Numbered from the stretch's first letter, positions 1 through 9,504 are shown. The stretch: 64,000 bases of DNA from Bacteroides sp. OM05-12 (GCF_003438995.1 NZ_QSUN01000006.1:114901-178900); one strand, 5' to 3'. A program made the numbers and translations. Notes: a model not told the origin generated them from the sequence alone.

Positions 1-67
1 GTCCAAAAGAAGAGGAACTTACTGCAATTAATGCAGCTGCAGTGAGAACTAATGTGAGATTTTTCAT
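1..67 (-). CDS. N-terminus of a secreted protein (runs off the window)
   Basis: The reverse strand opens with ATG at 65-67 and stays open to base 1, giving 22 residues that begin MKNLTLVLTAAALIAVSSSS. This is a typical Sec signal peptide: a lysine, a hydrophobic stretch and a small-residue region. A full-consensus Bacteroides promoter lies about 40 bases upstream (106-136), which supports this start. Nothing of the mature protein is visible, so its function is unknown. Confidence 0.6.
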   Translation of the reverse strand, partial: MKNLTLVLTAAALIAVSSSSFG

Positions 68-105
68 AAATAGAATATTTAGATTAATAATCAGTAATAT
101 CGATA

Positions 106-136
106 CAAATGTAGTTTATTTAAATATATAAACAAA
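106..136 (-). promoter_or_regulatory. Promoter of the partial secreted-protein gene
   Basis: On the minus strand, TTTG (133-136) is followed after exactly 19 bases by TACATTTG (106-113). This matches the Bacteroides primary-sigma consensus TTTG-N19-TAnnTTTG in full. It lies just upstream of the ATG at 67. Confidence 0.65.
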
Positions 137-214
137 TTATTGCATCTTTTTATTTAATAAAAAAGAGAAGAATCTTTCCAGTGTGACCTATTATAAATAA
201 ACATTAAAATTGAA

Positions 215-2488
215 CTAATGAGTATTTATTAATTCAAGAGCTTTATTCAATATATAGTCCTGTTTATTGTATATATCTTCAGGCATAATCTGAACGGGAT
301 AATCTAATCTGACTCCATTTGGATAAGTACATTCTCCATCAGGGTAATAAACTCCAATACCGGTCATGCGAGTACCATATCCACCGATAAAAGGAATGTA
401 ACAAACATTCCCCAATACACCACGTGTCATAGTGCCCACAACTTGATGTCTTGGTGCACAACTACATATTAAGCCTATAATCTCAGACTTACTGATAGAG
501 TTTTCATTAACTAAAATAGAAACATTACCTTTATAATATTCAGCATTCTTTTTTCCTATGTTACACAATTCCGATCTTTTTCTGAACACTCCGGGATTAG
601 ATAAATCAGAGTAGCTACTAAAAGCATAAATCACTTCATCCGGTAAAAGAAAGTTCGCCAATACCGTATCAATGGCATTATCTATAGGATATTCTCTTAA
701 ATCTACTATCAATTCTGGAAATGCTTTTATCGAATCCAATTGTTGTGTCAGATCAATCGAAGTATACAACATCGGATTAATATAAGCAATCGTATCATTG
801 ATTATTCTTTTAGATATCAGAGGTTCTTGTTCCATAGGGGTACCGCCATTAGTTCCACCATAATATCCGAACAAACCTTTCAAAAGAATACTTTTCTCCT
901 CTCCTTTTCTGATATAAGTAATAGATGCACTATCTTGACTGACAGACAATAAAGGATAGGTGTTAATCATGCCATTTTCGTTAGAGAATGAAAAATATAC
1001 GTCTTTTTCTTTTCTTATATCTTTAATACTTTTTGCATTGATACTTATAATGACATCCCCTAATTCCAATCCGCATTTTTGTGTTTCTTCAAACCAATAT
1101 CCGGTAATTATCAGTCCATCTTTATAAACTTTCGATTCAAACGGAATCTGATAGGATTCATATTGCCCTATATTAAAACCAGTATATGATGTTGGAGAAT
1201 ATGTTTCCGTATGTGCATCTTTAATTTCTGCTGTTAACGAAGTTATAGCTTTTTCAAAATCACTGATATTTTTTGCTTTCACAAATAGACGAATATATTT
1301 GGATAAAAGTAATTGCCAGTTATTTTCAAAATAAGGTCGATACGGATGAAAATAATTAATAATATTCCAATAACGAAATAAGCACAACAATCTATATCCA
1401 TCATCATCCCAACTGATTTTGTCATAAAGAGGTTCAATAAATATCGGATAATCAAGGTGATATAAAGTCACTGAATAATTATAGAACGGTCTTGGTTTAT
1501 TCAATATCTTTTTTAACTGCACACATAGATTATCCCCCAATTCCTGTGAATTTATCCAATTAAAATCAGGGCGAAACAAAATGGAATCTTCGTTTACAGT
1601 TATTTCATTTTTTATAGCTGCCTTATCTAAATCTTGTATCCAACAACATAAAGTGCGTTGCATAGATGTTTTGTCTGCACAATTCATAATTTTAGGTAAA
1701 ATACGGAATAATTCGTAATTCCAATCATACATACCTGACTGTACAGCAGGATGATAATACTTCAAAAATCCCCATACTCTACACAATGTTTCTAAATTCC
1801 GGTAAGTTTCTAAAGAAATACTATCAGTCAAATTAAATTTAAATGACTCATCAAATTCATGATCCAATTCTGCCGGAGTCTCCGGATATATTTCATCTAA
1901 TCTTTTATTATCTACTGAAAATGAAAAATTATCGAACCACAAAACAGCCTTTCCCTTATATTCTACCGCTATATCTGTATTCCATTTAGGAGAAATATTA
2001 GGGATCTTAAGAATAAAATTTTGCCATTTATCTGTAATTTGTAGTTTAGCTTCTTTAAAAATATTATTTGCTTGATAAATATATAATGAAATGGAATCCG
2101 AATATGAAATGTTATTCCCCTTATACCATCCCTCAAAAACTAAACTATCACCTTTAAAACGATATTCACAGAATGAATGTCTAATACTAAAAGAATATAT
2201 GGAATCAGATTTTTCAGGAGATACTTTTAAGGAATACTTTCCATGATGTATCTCTATACTATCTTTTTGAACATCACAATTCCTTTCTAAATTGGTAAAC
2301 CAAATCTTATTCTCTAAAAATGCATAATAATGAAAATACAACTTATTTAGTTCATAGAGTTCTTGCTCACTCATAATGTTATATTTCTCAAAATCAAGAA
2401 ACTCCCGAAACGAAATATATTCCGGCTTCTGTGCAGACAAAGATTGAATAATAGATAATGATACGATTAGTACTATATATTTCTTCAT
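215..2488 (-). CDS. Secreted S41-family (C-terminal processing/TSP) peptidase
   Basis: This is a 757-residue exported protein with a signal peptide at residues 1-19 (ending SLSAQ). The long N-terminal part has no domain I can name. From about residue 420 it resembles TSP-type peptidases: a DAHTETY motif, then a PDZ-like stretch (LGDVIISINAKSI, about 470-485), then the S41 core. In the core, NSISKSEI places Ser666 three residues before Glu669, the usual position of the nucleophile, and GTMTRGVLG follows. There is no obvious catalytic lysine, which fits the tricorn-like S41B branch rather than CtpA. Such proteins cleave periplasmic or outer-membrane peptides. Its start overlaps the stop of a small upstream ORF by four bases, so the two may be translationally coupled. 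The substrate is unknown. Confidence 0.8.
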   Translation of the reverse strand: MKKYIVLIVSLSIIQSLSAQKPEYISFREFLDFEKYNIMSEQELYELNKLYFHYYAFLENKIWFTNLERNCDVQKDSIEIHHGKYSLKVSPEKSDSIYSFSIRHSFCEYRFKGDSLVFEGWYKGNNISYSDSISLYIYQANNIFKEAKLQITDKWQNFILKIPNISPKWNTDIAVEYKGKAVLWFDNFSFSVDNKRLDEIYPETPAELDHEFDESFKFNLTDSISLETYRNLETLCRVWGFLKYYHPAVQSGMYDWNYELFRILPKIMNCADKTSMQRTLCCWIQDLDKAAIKNEITVNEDSILFRPDFNWINSQELGDNLCVQLKKILNKPRPFYNYSVTLYHLDYPIFIEPLYDKISWDDDGYRLLCLFRYWNIINYFHPYRPYFENNWQLLLSKYIRLFVKAKNISDFEKAITSLTAEIKDAHTETYSPTSYTGFNIGQYESYQIPFESKVYKDGLIITGYWFEETQKCGLELGDVIISINAKSIKDIRKEKDVYFSFSNENGMINTYPLLSVSQDSASITYIRKGEEKSILLKGLFGYYGGTNGGTPMEQEPLISKRIINDTIAYINPMLYTSIDLTQQLDSIKAFPELIVDLREYPIDNAIDTVLANFLLPDEVIYAFSSYSDLSNPGVFRKRSELCNIGKKNAEYYKGNVSILVNENSISKSEIIGLICSCAPRHQVVGTMTRGVLGNVCYIPFIGGYGTRMTGIGVYYPDGECTYPNGVRLDYPVQIMPEDIYNKQDYILNKALELINTH

Positions 2489-2706
2489 AATGAATATCTA
2501 ATCTTTTCACAATATATTTTCCGAATCTCACAACAATGATTTCCTTTATAGGCAGAAGTCGTATCATTATCGGCAATCCCCTCTCGAATAATTTCTATTA
2601 TGTTATCCCCTGATTGCGCATATAATACGTTAGAGCTCAAGAAAAATAAAAAGAGTACAATATACATTATACTATTTAGCCGTGTTTTTTTGATTGTTAG
2701 TTCCAT
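2485..2706 (-). CDS. Small secreted hypothetical protein (73 aa)
   Basis: A short ORF beginning MELTIKKTRLNSIM, then a hydrophobic segment (YIVLFLFFLSSNVLYAQ) that looks like a signal peptide, leaving about 40 mature residues with three cysteines. A longer reading from 2763 exists, but a -7 box (2727-2734) lies inside that extension, so the ATG at 2706 is the better start. The stop overlaps the peptidase start as ATGA, suggesting one operon and coupled translation. It could be a real small protein or the remnant of a larger paralogue. I recognise no family. Confidence 0.45.
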   Translation of the reverse strand: MELTIKKTRLNSIMYIVLFLFFLSSNVLYAQSGDNIIEIIREGIADNDTTSAYKGNHCCEIRKIYCEKIRYSL

Positions 2707-2726
2707 ATATTGGTTTTTATCATCAA

Positions 2727-2734
2727 CAAAAATA
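2727..2734 (-). promoter_or_regulatory. -7 box upstream of the small ORF and S41 peptidase
   Basis: TATTTTTG on the minus strand matches TAnnTTTG and lies about 21 bases before the ATG at 2706. I do not see a clear -33 box at the right distance. Confidence 0.4.
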
Positions 2735-2861
2735 GCAAATAAAAGTAAATATTGCGACAGCATATTTAAATTTTTCTTTTATCCTAAAACATATTCACTC
2801 TAAAACTGTTAATCTACTTTAATTTATAGACTATCAGGAATCAACTAATACATAAAAAATA

Positions 2862-2891
2862 TAGTTTTGCAAACAACTAACAAATGTGTTA
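2862..2891 (+). promoter_or_regulatory. tetR -7 box and palindromic operator
   Basis: TAGTTTTG (2862-2869) is a -7 box. Eight bases on, TAACA-AATG-TGTTA (2878-2891) forms a 5-bp inverted repeat at the expected transcription start. A longer version of the same palindrome lies at 3540-3555, before the efflux operon. A TetR protein binding both would repress its own gene and the pump. An alternative GTG start at 2886 would lie inside this operator, which argues for the ATG at 2907. Confidence 0.6.
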
Positions 2892-2906
2892 AACATAAAA
2901 GTTAAT

Positions 2907-3521
2907 ATGAAAGAAGAACAAAATACAGAGCAAGCCATACTCAAGGCTGCAGAAAAAGAGTTTATAGAAAAAGGGTATGCTTTAAGCAAGACTACGGAGA
3001 TAGCCAAGGCTGCCGGAGTGACCCATGCCATGTTGCATTACTATTTCAGAACTAAAGAAAACTTGTTTGATAAAGTATTTCAGGAGAAATCAAGATTGAT
3101 AGCCGGCTCCTTTGCATCCATCGTAAATGAAGATCTTCCTTTTCTTGAGAAGGTAGCAAAAAGTGTAGAGATGCATTTTAATTTCTTGATTAATAATCCG
3201 AAATTGGCATTCTTTGTTGTGAGTGAAATCGTAGCGAATAAGGAACGGCAAGATACTTGCAAAAAAATGTTCCTACCGATTATCAATAATACGCTACGGA
3301 AATTGGGTCAATCTATTGATGAAGAGGTTGCAAAGGGAACTATTCGTCATATCGAGCCGTTTGATTTACTTTTATCCGTTATTTCACTAAATGCGTTTGT
3401 ATTTTTGGCACATCCTATCGTTGATATGATAACCAACGGAGATGAGAAAGTATGTGAGGACTTTTTAGAACACCGAAAAAAGGAGAATATAGAACTGATT
3501 ATAAGCAGGCTTAGAAAATAA
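2907..3521 (+). CDS. TetR/AcrR-family repressor of the adjacent efflux operon
   Basis: 204 residues. The N-terminal HTH is clear: ILKAAEKEFIEKGY, then the helix-turn-helix (TTEIAKAAGVTHAMLHYYF) and RTKENLFDKVF. The rest is the variable helical ligand-binding domain. It is transcribed in the same direction as the five-gene efflux operon 66 bases downstream, and matching palindromes precede both. The gene order (TetR, then HlyD, tandem ATPase and two ABC-2 permeases) resembles E. coli cecR-ybhGFSR. The inferred role is derepression of the pump when a toxic ligand binds; the ligand is unknown. Confidence 0.88.
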   Translation: MKEEQNTEQAILKAAEKEFIEKGYALSKTTEIAKAAGVTHAMLHYYFRTKENLFDKVFQEKSRLIAGSFASIVNEDLPFLEKVAKSVEMHFNFLINNPKLAFFVVSEIVANKERQDTCKKMFLPIINNTLRKLGQSIDEEVAKGTIRHIEPFDLLLSVISLNAFVFLAHPIVDMITNGDEKVCEDFLEHRKKENIELIISRLRK

Positions 3522-3528
3522 TATTTTT

Positions 3529-3555
3529 TTGCTTTGTTACTAACAAATATGTTAG
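3529..3555 (+). promoter_or_regulatory. Operator (perfect 6-bp palindrome) and promoter region of the efflux operon
   Basis: CTAACAAATATGTTAG (3540-3555) is an inverted repeat with 6-bp arms and a 4-base centre. It matches the core of the tetR operator at 2878-2891. The 14 bases after it are also similar (gacatagtagttaat here, aacataaaagttaat there). A weak -7-like TTGCTTTG lies just upstream. Binding here would block transcription of the operon starting at 3588. Confidence 0.6.
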
Positions 3556-3587
3556 ACATAGTAGTTAATAAATAATTCACATAAATA

Positions 3588-4850
3588 ATGAAAAAAGTAA
3601 TTCAAACGGTTATTGCCATCCTCTTTTGTCCATTATCTGTGCTGTATGGGCAACTGACAATCGAAAAGTGTCAGCAGTTGGCGCAAGAAAATTATCCTTT
3701 GGTAAAACAGTATGGACTGATTGAAAAATCCAAAGAATACAGTTTGTCTAATGCAAACAAGGGATACTTACCACAGTTGAGTCTATCGGGAAAGATCAGT
3801 TACCAATCGGATGTGACAGAACTGCCTATAAAGATTCCGAATGTAGACATTGACGGAATGCGTAAAGATCAGTATCAGGCTGTTTTGGAATTAAATCAAA
3901 CGATTTGGGACGGCGGTGCCATTAAAACTCAAAAACGAATGGTACGAGCCGGAGCAGAAGTAGATGCAACTAAGCTGGAAGTGGATTTATATCAGATTAA
4001 TGACCGAATAAACCAGCTTTTCTTTGGAATACTTCTTATGGATGCCCAACTGAAGCAAAACAATTTATTGCAAGACGAGCTGCAAAGAAGTTATCATCAG
4101 GTAGCAGCATACGTGGAAAATGGGATTGCAAATCAGGCGGATTTGGATGCGGTAAAAGTAGAGCAATTAAATGCTATTCAACGAAAAAATGAAATGGAAG
4201 TTACACAAAAAGCCTATTGTGAAATGCTTTCGGCAATGATTGGGACGAAAGTGGATAATAGTCAACAACTCGTTAAGCCCAAAGAAGATGCGCTTCTGTC
4301 TTCCTATGAAATCAAACGCCCGGAACTCAACCTGTTTGAGAAACAAGATGCACAACTGGATATACAAAAACAAATGTTGCAAGCTAAAAATATGCCTAAA
4401 TTTGGTTTGTTTGTACAAGGAGCATACGCTAATCCCGGATTGAATATGCTAAAGAATGAATTTACACCTTATTATATAGCAGGTGTCCGACTGTCCTGGA
4501 ACTTTGGCAACCTGTATACCAAAAAGACGGAAAGCAAGCAGATTGAGATAAACCGCAACAGTATAAACGTACAACGGGAAACATTCCTCTTTAATACTAA
4601 TTTGGAAATGACTCAAAATAATAATGAAATAGAAAAGCTGACCCGGCTGATGAAAGATGATAATGAAATCATCAAATTGCGTACAAATATCCGTAATTCC
4701 GCCGAAGCTAAGGTGGCCAACGGCACATTAACGGTCATAGAAATGCTTCGTGAGGTGACAGCCGAAGATCAGGCAAAACAAAACAAGGCGTTACATGAAG
4801 TACAGTTGCTAATGGCTATTTATAATCTTAAAAACACAACAAATAATTAA
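3588..4850 (+). CDS. TolC-family outer-membrane efflux protein
   Basis: 420 residues with a signal peptide (MKKVIQTVIAILFCPLSVLYGQ). The mature start (LTIEKCQQLAQENYPLVKQ) is typical of TolC/OEP proteins. Two long coiled-coil halves follow, each with the RPEL- or GAYANPG-type strand segments of the family. Its length is normal. It would form the outer-membrane and periplasmic channel for the HlyD protein and ABC-2 exporter encoded next. The next gene starts 13 bases downstream. Confidence 0.9.
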   Translation: MKKVIQTVIAILFCPLSVLYGQLTIEKCQQLAQENYPLVKQYGLIEKSKEYSLSNANKGYLPQLSLSGKISYQSDVTELPIKIPNVDIDGMRKDQYQAVLELNQTIWDGGAIKTQKRMVRAGAEVDATKLEVDLYQINDRINQLFFGILLMDAQLKQNNLLQDELQRSYHQVAAYVENGIANQADLDAVKVEQLNAIQRKNEMEVTQKAYCEMLSAMIGTKVDNSQQLVKPKEDALLSSYEIKRPELNLFEKQDAQLDIQKQMLQAKNMPKFGLFVQGAYANPGLNMLKNEFTPYYIAGVRLSWNFGNLYTKKTESKQIEINRNSINVQRETFLFNTNLEMTQNNNEIEKLTRLMKDDNEIIKLRTNIRNSAEAKVANGTLTVIEMLREVTAEDQAKQNKALHEVQLLMAIYNLKNTTNN

Positions 4851-4863
4851 ATCATCTTAGAAT

Positions 4864-5775
4864 ATGAAAACAGTAAAGAATGTATTGTTTTATGCAATAT
4901 TTTTATCATTAACCGCAGCTTGCGGTAATGGCAACGGCGACTATGACGCGTCCGGTACGTTTGAATCCACTGAAATTATTGTTTCAGCCGAAGCAAACGG
5001 GAAAATCATGCGCTTCAACGTGGAAGAGGGAGATCTGCTGAAAGACGGACAAGAGGTGGGATACATTGACACGGTGCAATTGTATTTGAAAAAGATGCAA
5101 TTACTGACAAGCGTGAAGTCGGTACAAAGCCGTCGTTCTGATATTGCCAAACAAATCGCTGCAACAAAAGAGCAGATAGCAAAGGCTGAAAAAGAGAAAA
5201 AAAGGAATGAGAACCTTTTGAAATCCAATGCTGCCACACAAAAACAAGTAGATGATATCGATTCTCAACTGGCCGTATTGCAAAAACAACTTGCTGCACA
5301 AATATCAACGTTACAGAACAGCAACCAGAGTGTAACGGAAGAAAGTTCGGCTATGGAGATTCAAGTAGCACAAGTAGAAGATCAATTGCAGAAAAGCCAT
5401 ATCATCAGTCCGATAAACGGCACTGTCCTGTCTAAATATGCAGAAGCAGGAGAACTTGCCACACAAGGAAAGCCGCTTTTCAAAATAGCGGATATTGAGA
5501 ATATGTACCTTCGCGCTTACATTATAGCCGACCAGCTTACCCAAATGAAGTTGGGACAGGAAGTTAAAGTCTTTGCCGACTATGGAGAAGACGGTAAGCG
5601 GGAATATACCGGTAAAGTAACTTGGATTTCCGACAAAGCGGAGTTTACTCCCAAGACTATTCAGACGAGAGACGAACGCGCCAATTTAGTCTATGCAGTA
5701 AAAATAGCTGTAAAAAATGACGGATATCTAAAGATAGGAATGTACGGAGAAGTCAAGATATTAAGCGAGAAATGA
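4864..5775 (+). CDS. HlyD/YbhG-type periplasmic adaptor lipoprotein
   Basis: 303 residues. The lipobox LTAAC (Cys20) indicates a lipoprotein. A biotinyl-lipoyl-like half (FESTEIIVSAEANGKIMRFNVEEGDLLKDGQEV) is followed by a long coiled coil (about 75-175, rich in Lys, Gln and Glu). The second lipoyl half (SHIISPINGTVLSKYAEAGE) and a beta-barrel region come after it. This is the periplasmic adaptor linking the inner-membrane ABC-2 permeases to TolC. The last four bases overlap the ATPase start (ATGA). Confidence 0.9.
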   Translation: MKTVKNVLFYAIFLSLTAACGNGNGDYDASGTFESTEIIVSAEANGKIMRFNVEEGDLLKDGQEVGYIDTVQLYLKKMQLLTSVKSVQSRRSDIAKQIAATKEQIAKAEKEKKRNENLLKSNAATQKQVDDIDSQLAVLQKQLAAQISTLQNSNQSVTEESSAMEIQVAQVEDQLQKSHIISPINGTVLSKYAEAGELATQGKPLFKIADIENMYLRAYIIADQLTQMKLGQEVKVFADYGEDGKREYTGKVTWISDKAEFTPKTIQTRDERANLVYAVKIAVKNDGYLKIGMYGEVKILSEK

Positions 5776-7235
5776 TGGAAAATGTAGTTTCGGTAAGAGA
5801 AATTGCTAAAAGTTACGGCAATGTACGTGCACTCACCGGCATCTCATTCGATATATCCAAAGGGGAAATATTCGGATTAATCGGACCGGACGGTGCAGGT
5901 AAAACGACTCTATTCCGTATTCTGAATACGTTAATTCTGCCGGATGAAGGAGTCGCCACAGTGGATGGGCTGGATGTAGTGGAAGAATACAAAGAAATAC
6001 GTAAACGCGTGGGATATATGCCGGGACGTTTTTCTCTTTATCAGGATCTGACAGTGGAAGAAAACCTGACTTTCTTTGCCACCTTGTTTAATACGACCAT
6101 TCAGGAGAATTATCATTTGGTGGAAGACATTTATACCCAAATAGAGCCATTCAAGAATCGTCGTGCAGGGAAGTTATCCGGAGGTATGAAACAAAAACTG
6201 GCATTAAGCTGTGCTTTGATCCATAAACCAACTGTACTATTTCTCGATGAGCCTACCACCGGTGTCGATCCCGTCTCACGAAAAGAGTTTTGGGAAATGC
6301 TCAAACGTCTGAAAGAAGAAGGAATCACAATTGTAGTTTCCACGCCTTACATGGACGAAATTCGCCGTTGTGACCGTATTGCCTTCATAAACAATGGAGA
6401 GATTAAAGGCATTGACACACCAGAACAGATATTATCCCGCTTCAGTGATATTCTTTGTCCGCCGGGATTGGAACGGAAAGAAACTACCGCACATAAGGAA
6501 TATGCCATAAAAGTGGAGAACTTAACCAAACAATTCGGGGAGTTTACCGCAGTAGACCATATTTCTTTTCAAGTGGAAAAGGGGGAAGTATTCGGTTTCT
6601 TAGGAGCCAACGGTGCGGGAAAAACAACTGCCATGCGTATGCTTTGCGGATTGTCCAGACCGACTTCGGGTACAGGAACGGTTGCCGGATTCGATGTTAC
6701 CACGCAACCGGAACTGATTAAGAAGAATATCGGATACATGAGCCAAAAGTTCTCACTTTATGAAGACCTGAAAGTATGGGAAAACATTCGTTTGTTTGCC
6801 GGAATATATGGCATGAAAAGCAAAGATATCGACCGGAAAACGGATGAGCTTCTCTCCAGTTTGGGATTTATGGAAGAGAGAAATACATTGGTAAAGTCTC
6901 TCCCACTCGGATGGAAACAAAAGCTGGCGTTCTCGGTTTCTATTTTCCATGAACCGCACATCGTCTTCTTGGATGAGCCCACCGGAGGTGTAGACCCGAA
7001 GACGCGCCGTCAGTTCTGGGAGCTGATTTATCAGGCTGCCGACCGTGGAATTACCGTTTTCGTAACAACCCATTACATGGATGAAGCCGAATACTGTAAC
7101 CGGGTATCTATTATGGTAGACGGGAAAATAGAAGCGTTGGATACCCCGACAAAATTAAAACAACAGTTCAACGTGCCGGACATGGATGGTGTGTTCAGAC
7201 AGTTGGCACGTAAAGCAACTCGTAAAGCTGATTAA
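5772..7235 (+). CDS. ABC-2 exporter ATPase with two fused nucleotide-binding domains (YbhF-like)
   Basis: 487 residues made of two ABC ATPases. Domain 1 has Walker A GPDGAGKTT (38-46), signature LSGGMKQKLAL and Walker B LFLDEPTTG. Domain 2 has Walker A GANGAGKTT (278-286), Walker B IVFLDEPTGGVDP and a degenerate signature, LPLGWKQKLAF. That degenerate form is also known in YbhF-like drug exporters, so it is probably functional asymmetry rather than damage. It powers the two permeases that follow. Translation is likely coupled to the upstream adaptor, and the next gene starts two bases after its stop. Confidence 0.92.
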   Translation: MMENVVSVREIAKSYGNVRALTGISFDISKGEIFGLIGPDGAGKTTLFRILNTLILPDEGVATVDGLDVVEEYKEIRKRVGYMPGRFSLYQDLTVEENLTFFATLFNTTIQENYHLVEDIYTQIEPFKNRRAGKLSGGMKQKLALSCALIHKPTVLFLDEPTTGVDPVSRKEFWEMLKRLKEEGITIVVSTPYMDEIRRCDRIAFINNGEIKGIDTPEQILSRFSDILCPPGLERKETTAHKEYAIKVENLTKQFGEFTAVDHISFQVEKGEVFGFLGANGAGKTTAMRMLCGLSRPTSGTGTVAGFDVTTQPELIKKNIGYMSQKFSLYEDLKVWENIRLFAGIYGMKSKDIDRKTDELLSSLGFMEERNTLVKSLPLGWKQKLAFSVSIFHEPHIVFLDEPTGGVDPKTRRQFWELIYQAADRGITVFVTTHYMDEAEYCNRVSIMVDGKIEALDTPTKLKQQFNVPDMDGVFRQLARKATRKAD

Positions 7236-7237
7236 TT

Positions 7238-8329
7238 ATGAAACAATTTCTTTCATTCGTACGCAAAGAGTTCTATCATATATTCCGGGACAAACGGACG
7301 ATATTGATTCTGCTCGGTATGCCCGTCGTAGAGATTCTGTTGTTCGGCTTTGCCATTACAACGGAAGTCAACAATATCCGCGTGGCAGTATTGGACCCGT
7401 CAAACGATACATTTACGCAGAAAATAATCGAAAAACTGGATGCAAATGCCTATTTCATGGTTACCAAACGCTTGAACAATACTTCTGAAATAGAGAAAGT
7501 GTTCCGGAAAGACGAAGCGGATATGGTAATGGCTTTCAGTGAAAACTTTGATGAAAACATATATCATACCGGTGACGCGGGTATACAACTAATCGTTGAT
7601 GCCACAGACCCCAACACGGCCAGTATGCTGACGAATTACGCGAAAAGCGTTTTGGCTTCTACGGTAAGTGGTTCGCCTCAAAATATAGAGACCAAGCTCC
7701 TTTATAACCCGCAAATGAAAAGTGCATATAATTTTGTGCCGGGTGTAATGGGACTGATTCTGATGCTTATCTGTGCCATGATGACCTCTATTTCCATCGT
7801 TCGGGAAAAAGAAACGGGCACAATGGAAGTATTGTTGGTATCTCCGATACGTCCTATTTTCATCATCATAGCCAAAGCCGTTCCCTATTTCGTCATCTCA
7901 TGCATTAATTTGATTACAATTTTATTATTGTCGGTCTATGTATTGCACGTTCCAGTAGCAGGAAGTTTATTCTGGCTAAGCATATTGTCAATGCTTTTCA
8001 TCTTCGTGGCATTGGCTTTGGGATTACTTATTTCCACTATCGCAGAGACTCAGGTTGCTGCGATGCTTATCTCCGGTATGGCAATGATGATGCCTGTCAT
8101 GCTCTTGTCGGGAATGATTTTCCCTACTGAAAGTATGCCTGCCATCCTGCAATGGATATCCAATATCATTCCGGCAAAATGGTACATCATAGCAGTAAAA
8201 AAGATTATGATAGAAGGATTGGATATATCTTTTGCCCTTAAAGAATTGGGTATTTTATTATTGATGGCCACCGTTATCATAACGATAAGCCTGAAAAAAT
8301 TCAATGAAAGATTATCAACTAACAATTAA
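7238..8329 (+). CDS. ABC-2 type permease (YbhS-like)
   Basis: 363 residues. One N-terminal membrane helix (about 22-42) is followed by a large periplasmic domain and then five helices from about residue 170. The cytoplasmic loop IVREKETGTMEVLLVSPI is the hallmark of the ABC-2 drug and polysaccharide permease family. It is one of two half-permeases in this operon and should pair with the product of the next gene. Confidence 0.9.
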   Translation: MKQFLSFVRKEFYHIFRDKRTILILLGMPVVEILLFGFAITTEVNNIRVAVLDPSNDTFTQKIIEKLDANAYFMVTKRLNNTSEIEKVFRKDEADMVMAFSENFDENIYHTGDAGIQLIVDATDPNTASMLTNYAKSVLASTVSGSPQNIETKLLYNPQMKSAYNFVPGVMGLILMLICAMMTSISIVREKETGTMEVLLVSPIRPIFIIIAKAVPYFVISCINLITILLLSVYVLHVPVAGSLFWLSILSMLFIFVALALGLLISTIAETQVAAMLISGMAMMMPVMLLSGMIFPTESMPAILQWISNIIPAKWYIIAVKKIMIEGLDISFALKELGILLLMATVIITISLKKFNERLSTNN

Positions 8330-8333
8330 GATA

Positions 8334-9422
8334 ATGATACTAAAGTTCTTGATAGAGAAAGAGTTTAAGCAGTTGCTTAGAAATCCGGTATTACCCAGAC
8401 TCATACTCCTATTCCCTTGTATGATGATGCTGTTGATGCCATGGGCTGCCAACTTGGAGATAAAGGATAATAATCTTTGTGTGGTAGACAATGACCATAG
8501 CCCGTCTTCCCGCAGATTGATTGAGAAGGTGTCCGGCTCCGACTATTTTAACTTGAAGCAAAATGCATCTTCATACGAAGAAGCGATGCTCTATATAGAA
8601 AAAGGAGAAGCGGATATTATTCTTGAGATACCTCGCCATTTTGAAAAGAACATGGTAAAGGAGAATAAAGTAAATGTAATGATTTCCGCCAATACGGTAA
8701 ATGGTACAAAAGGGGGATTGGGAAGTTCTTATCTGGCTTCTATCGTCAGTGATTTCTCCAATACATCCGAAGCAAAACCGGCTATTCAAATGTCTGTGCT
8801 TAACTTGTTCAACCCTCATTTGAATTATAAAGTCTTTATGATTCCAGCACTGATGGTCATGCTACTTACAATGCTTTGCGGCTTCTTACCATCATTGAAT
8901 ATTGTGGGCGAGAAAGAGGTAGGTACAATCGAGCAAATAAATGTGACGCCTGTCGGTAAATTCAGCTTTATCCTGGCAAAGATCATCCCCTATTGGATAA
9001 TCGGATTAATCGTATTGAGCATTTGTTTCTTTTTGGCAAAAGTTCTCTACGGTGTTGCTCCTGCCGGCAATTTAGGCACGATTTATTTCTTTGCCTGCCT
9101 GTTTATTTTAGTAATATCCGGTTTCGGTCTGATTATCTCCAATCACTCCGCTACCATGCAGCAGGCCATGTTCGTAATGTTCTTCTTTATGATTATCTTC
9201 ATCCTGATGAGCGGGCTGTTCACTCCGATAAACAGTATGCCTCATTGGGCGCAATGGATTACGGTATTCAATCCTCTCACCTATTTTATTCAGGTCATGA
9301 GAATGGTTTATCTGAAAGGCAGCGGCATTGGAGAGCTGGGCACACAGTTTATAGCGTTATGCAGCTTTATGCTATTCTTTAATACTTGGGCTGTGCTTAG
9401 TTATAGAAAGACAAATAGTTAA
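8334..9422 (+). CDS. ABC-2 type permease (YbhR-like)
   Basis: 362 residues from the ATG at 8334, four bases after the previous stop. An in-frame ATG at 8304 would overlap the upstream gene and precede the membrane helix with a polar stretch, so it is less likely. The architecture matches its neighbour: one N-terminal helix, a periplasmic domain, then five helices, with IVGEKEVGTIEQINVTPV as the family loop. It is the last gene of the operon and is followed by a strong terminator. Confidence 0.9.
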   Translation: MILKFLIEKEFKQLLRNPVLPRLILLFPCMMMLLMPWAANLEIKDNNLCVVDNDHSPSSRRLIEKVSGSDYFNLKQNASSYEEAMLYIEKGEADIILEIPRHFEKNMVKENKVNVMISANTVNGTKGGLGSSYLASIVSDFSNTSEAKPAIQMSVLNLFNPHLNYKVFMIPALMVMLLTMLCGFLPSLNIVGEKEVGTIEQINVTPVGKFSFILAKIIPYWIIGLIVLSICFFLAKVLYGVAPAGNLGTIYFFACLFILVISGFGLIISNHSATMQQAMFVMFFFMIIFILMSGLFTPINSMPHWAQWITVFNPLTYFIQVMRMVYLKGSGIGELGTQFIALCSFMLFFNTWAVLSYRKTNS

Positions 9423-9441
9423 AGGAAGCAGGTGAAAATAT

Positions 9442-9485
9442 ATGTGAGGGACTTTATTTATTTTTATAAATAAAGTCCCTCACAT
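9442..9485. terminator. Bidirectional terminator with a perfect 19-bp stem
   Basis: The arms 9442-9460 and 9467-9485 are exactly complementary over 19 bases with a 6-base T-rich loop. The element sits between the convergent ends of the efflux operon (stop 9422) and the lipoprotein gene (stop 9505). The A/T-rich inner stem leaves T-rich tails on both strands. Confidence 0.8.
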
Positions 9486-9504
9486 TACTTTTATGAGAAA
9501 TATT

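Noticed and set aside
2886..2906. GTG start for the TetR gene
   Set aside because: It lies inside the operator palindrome and adds seven residues not expected for the family.
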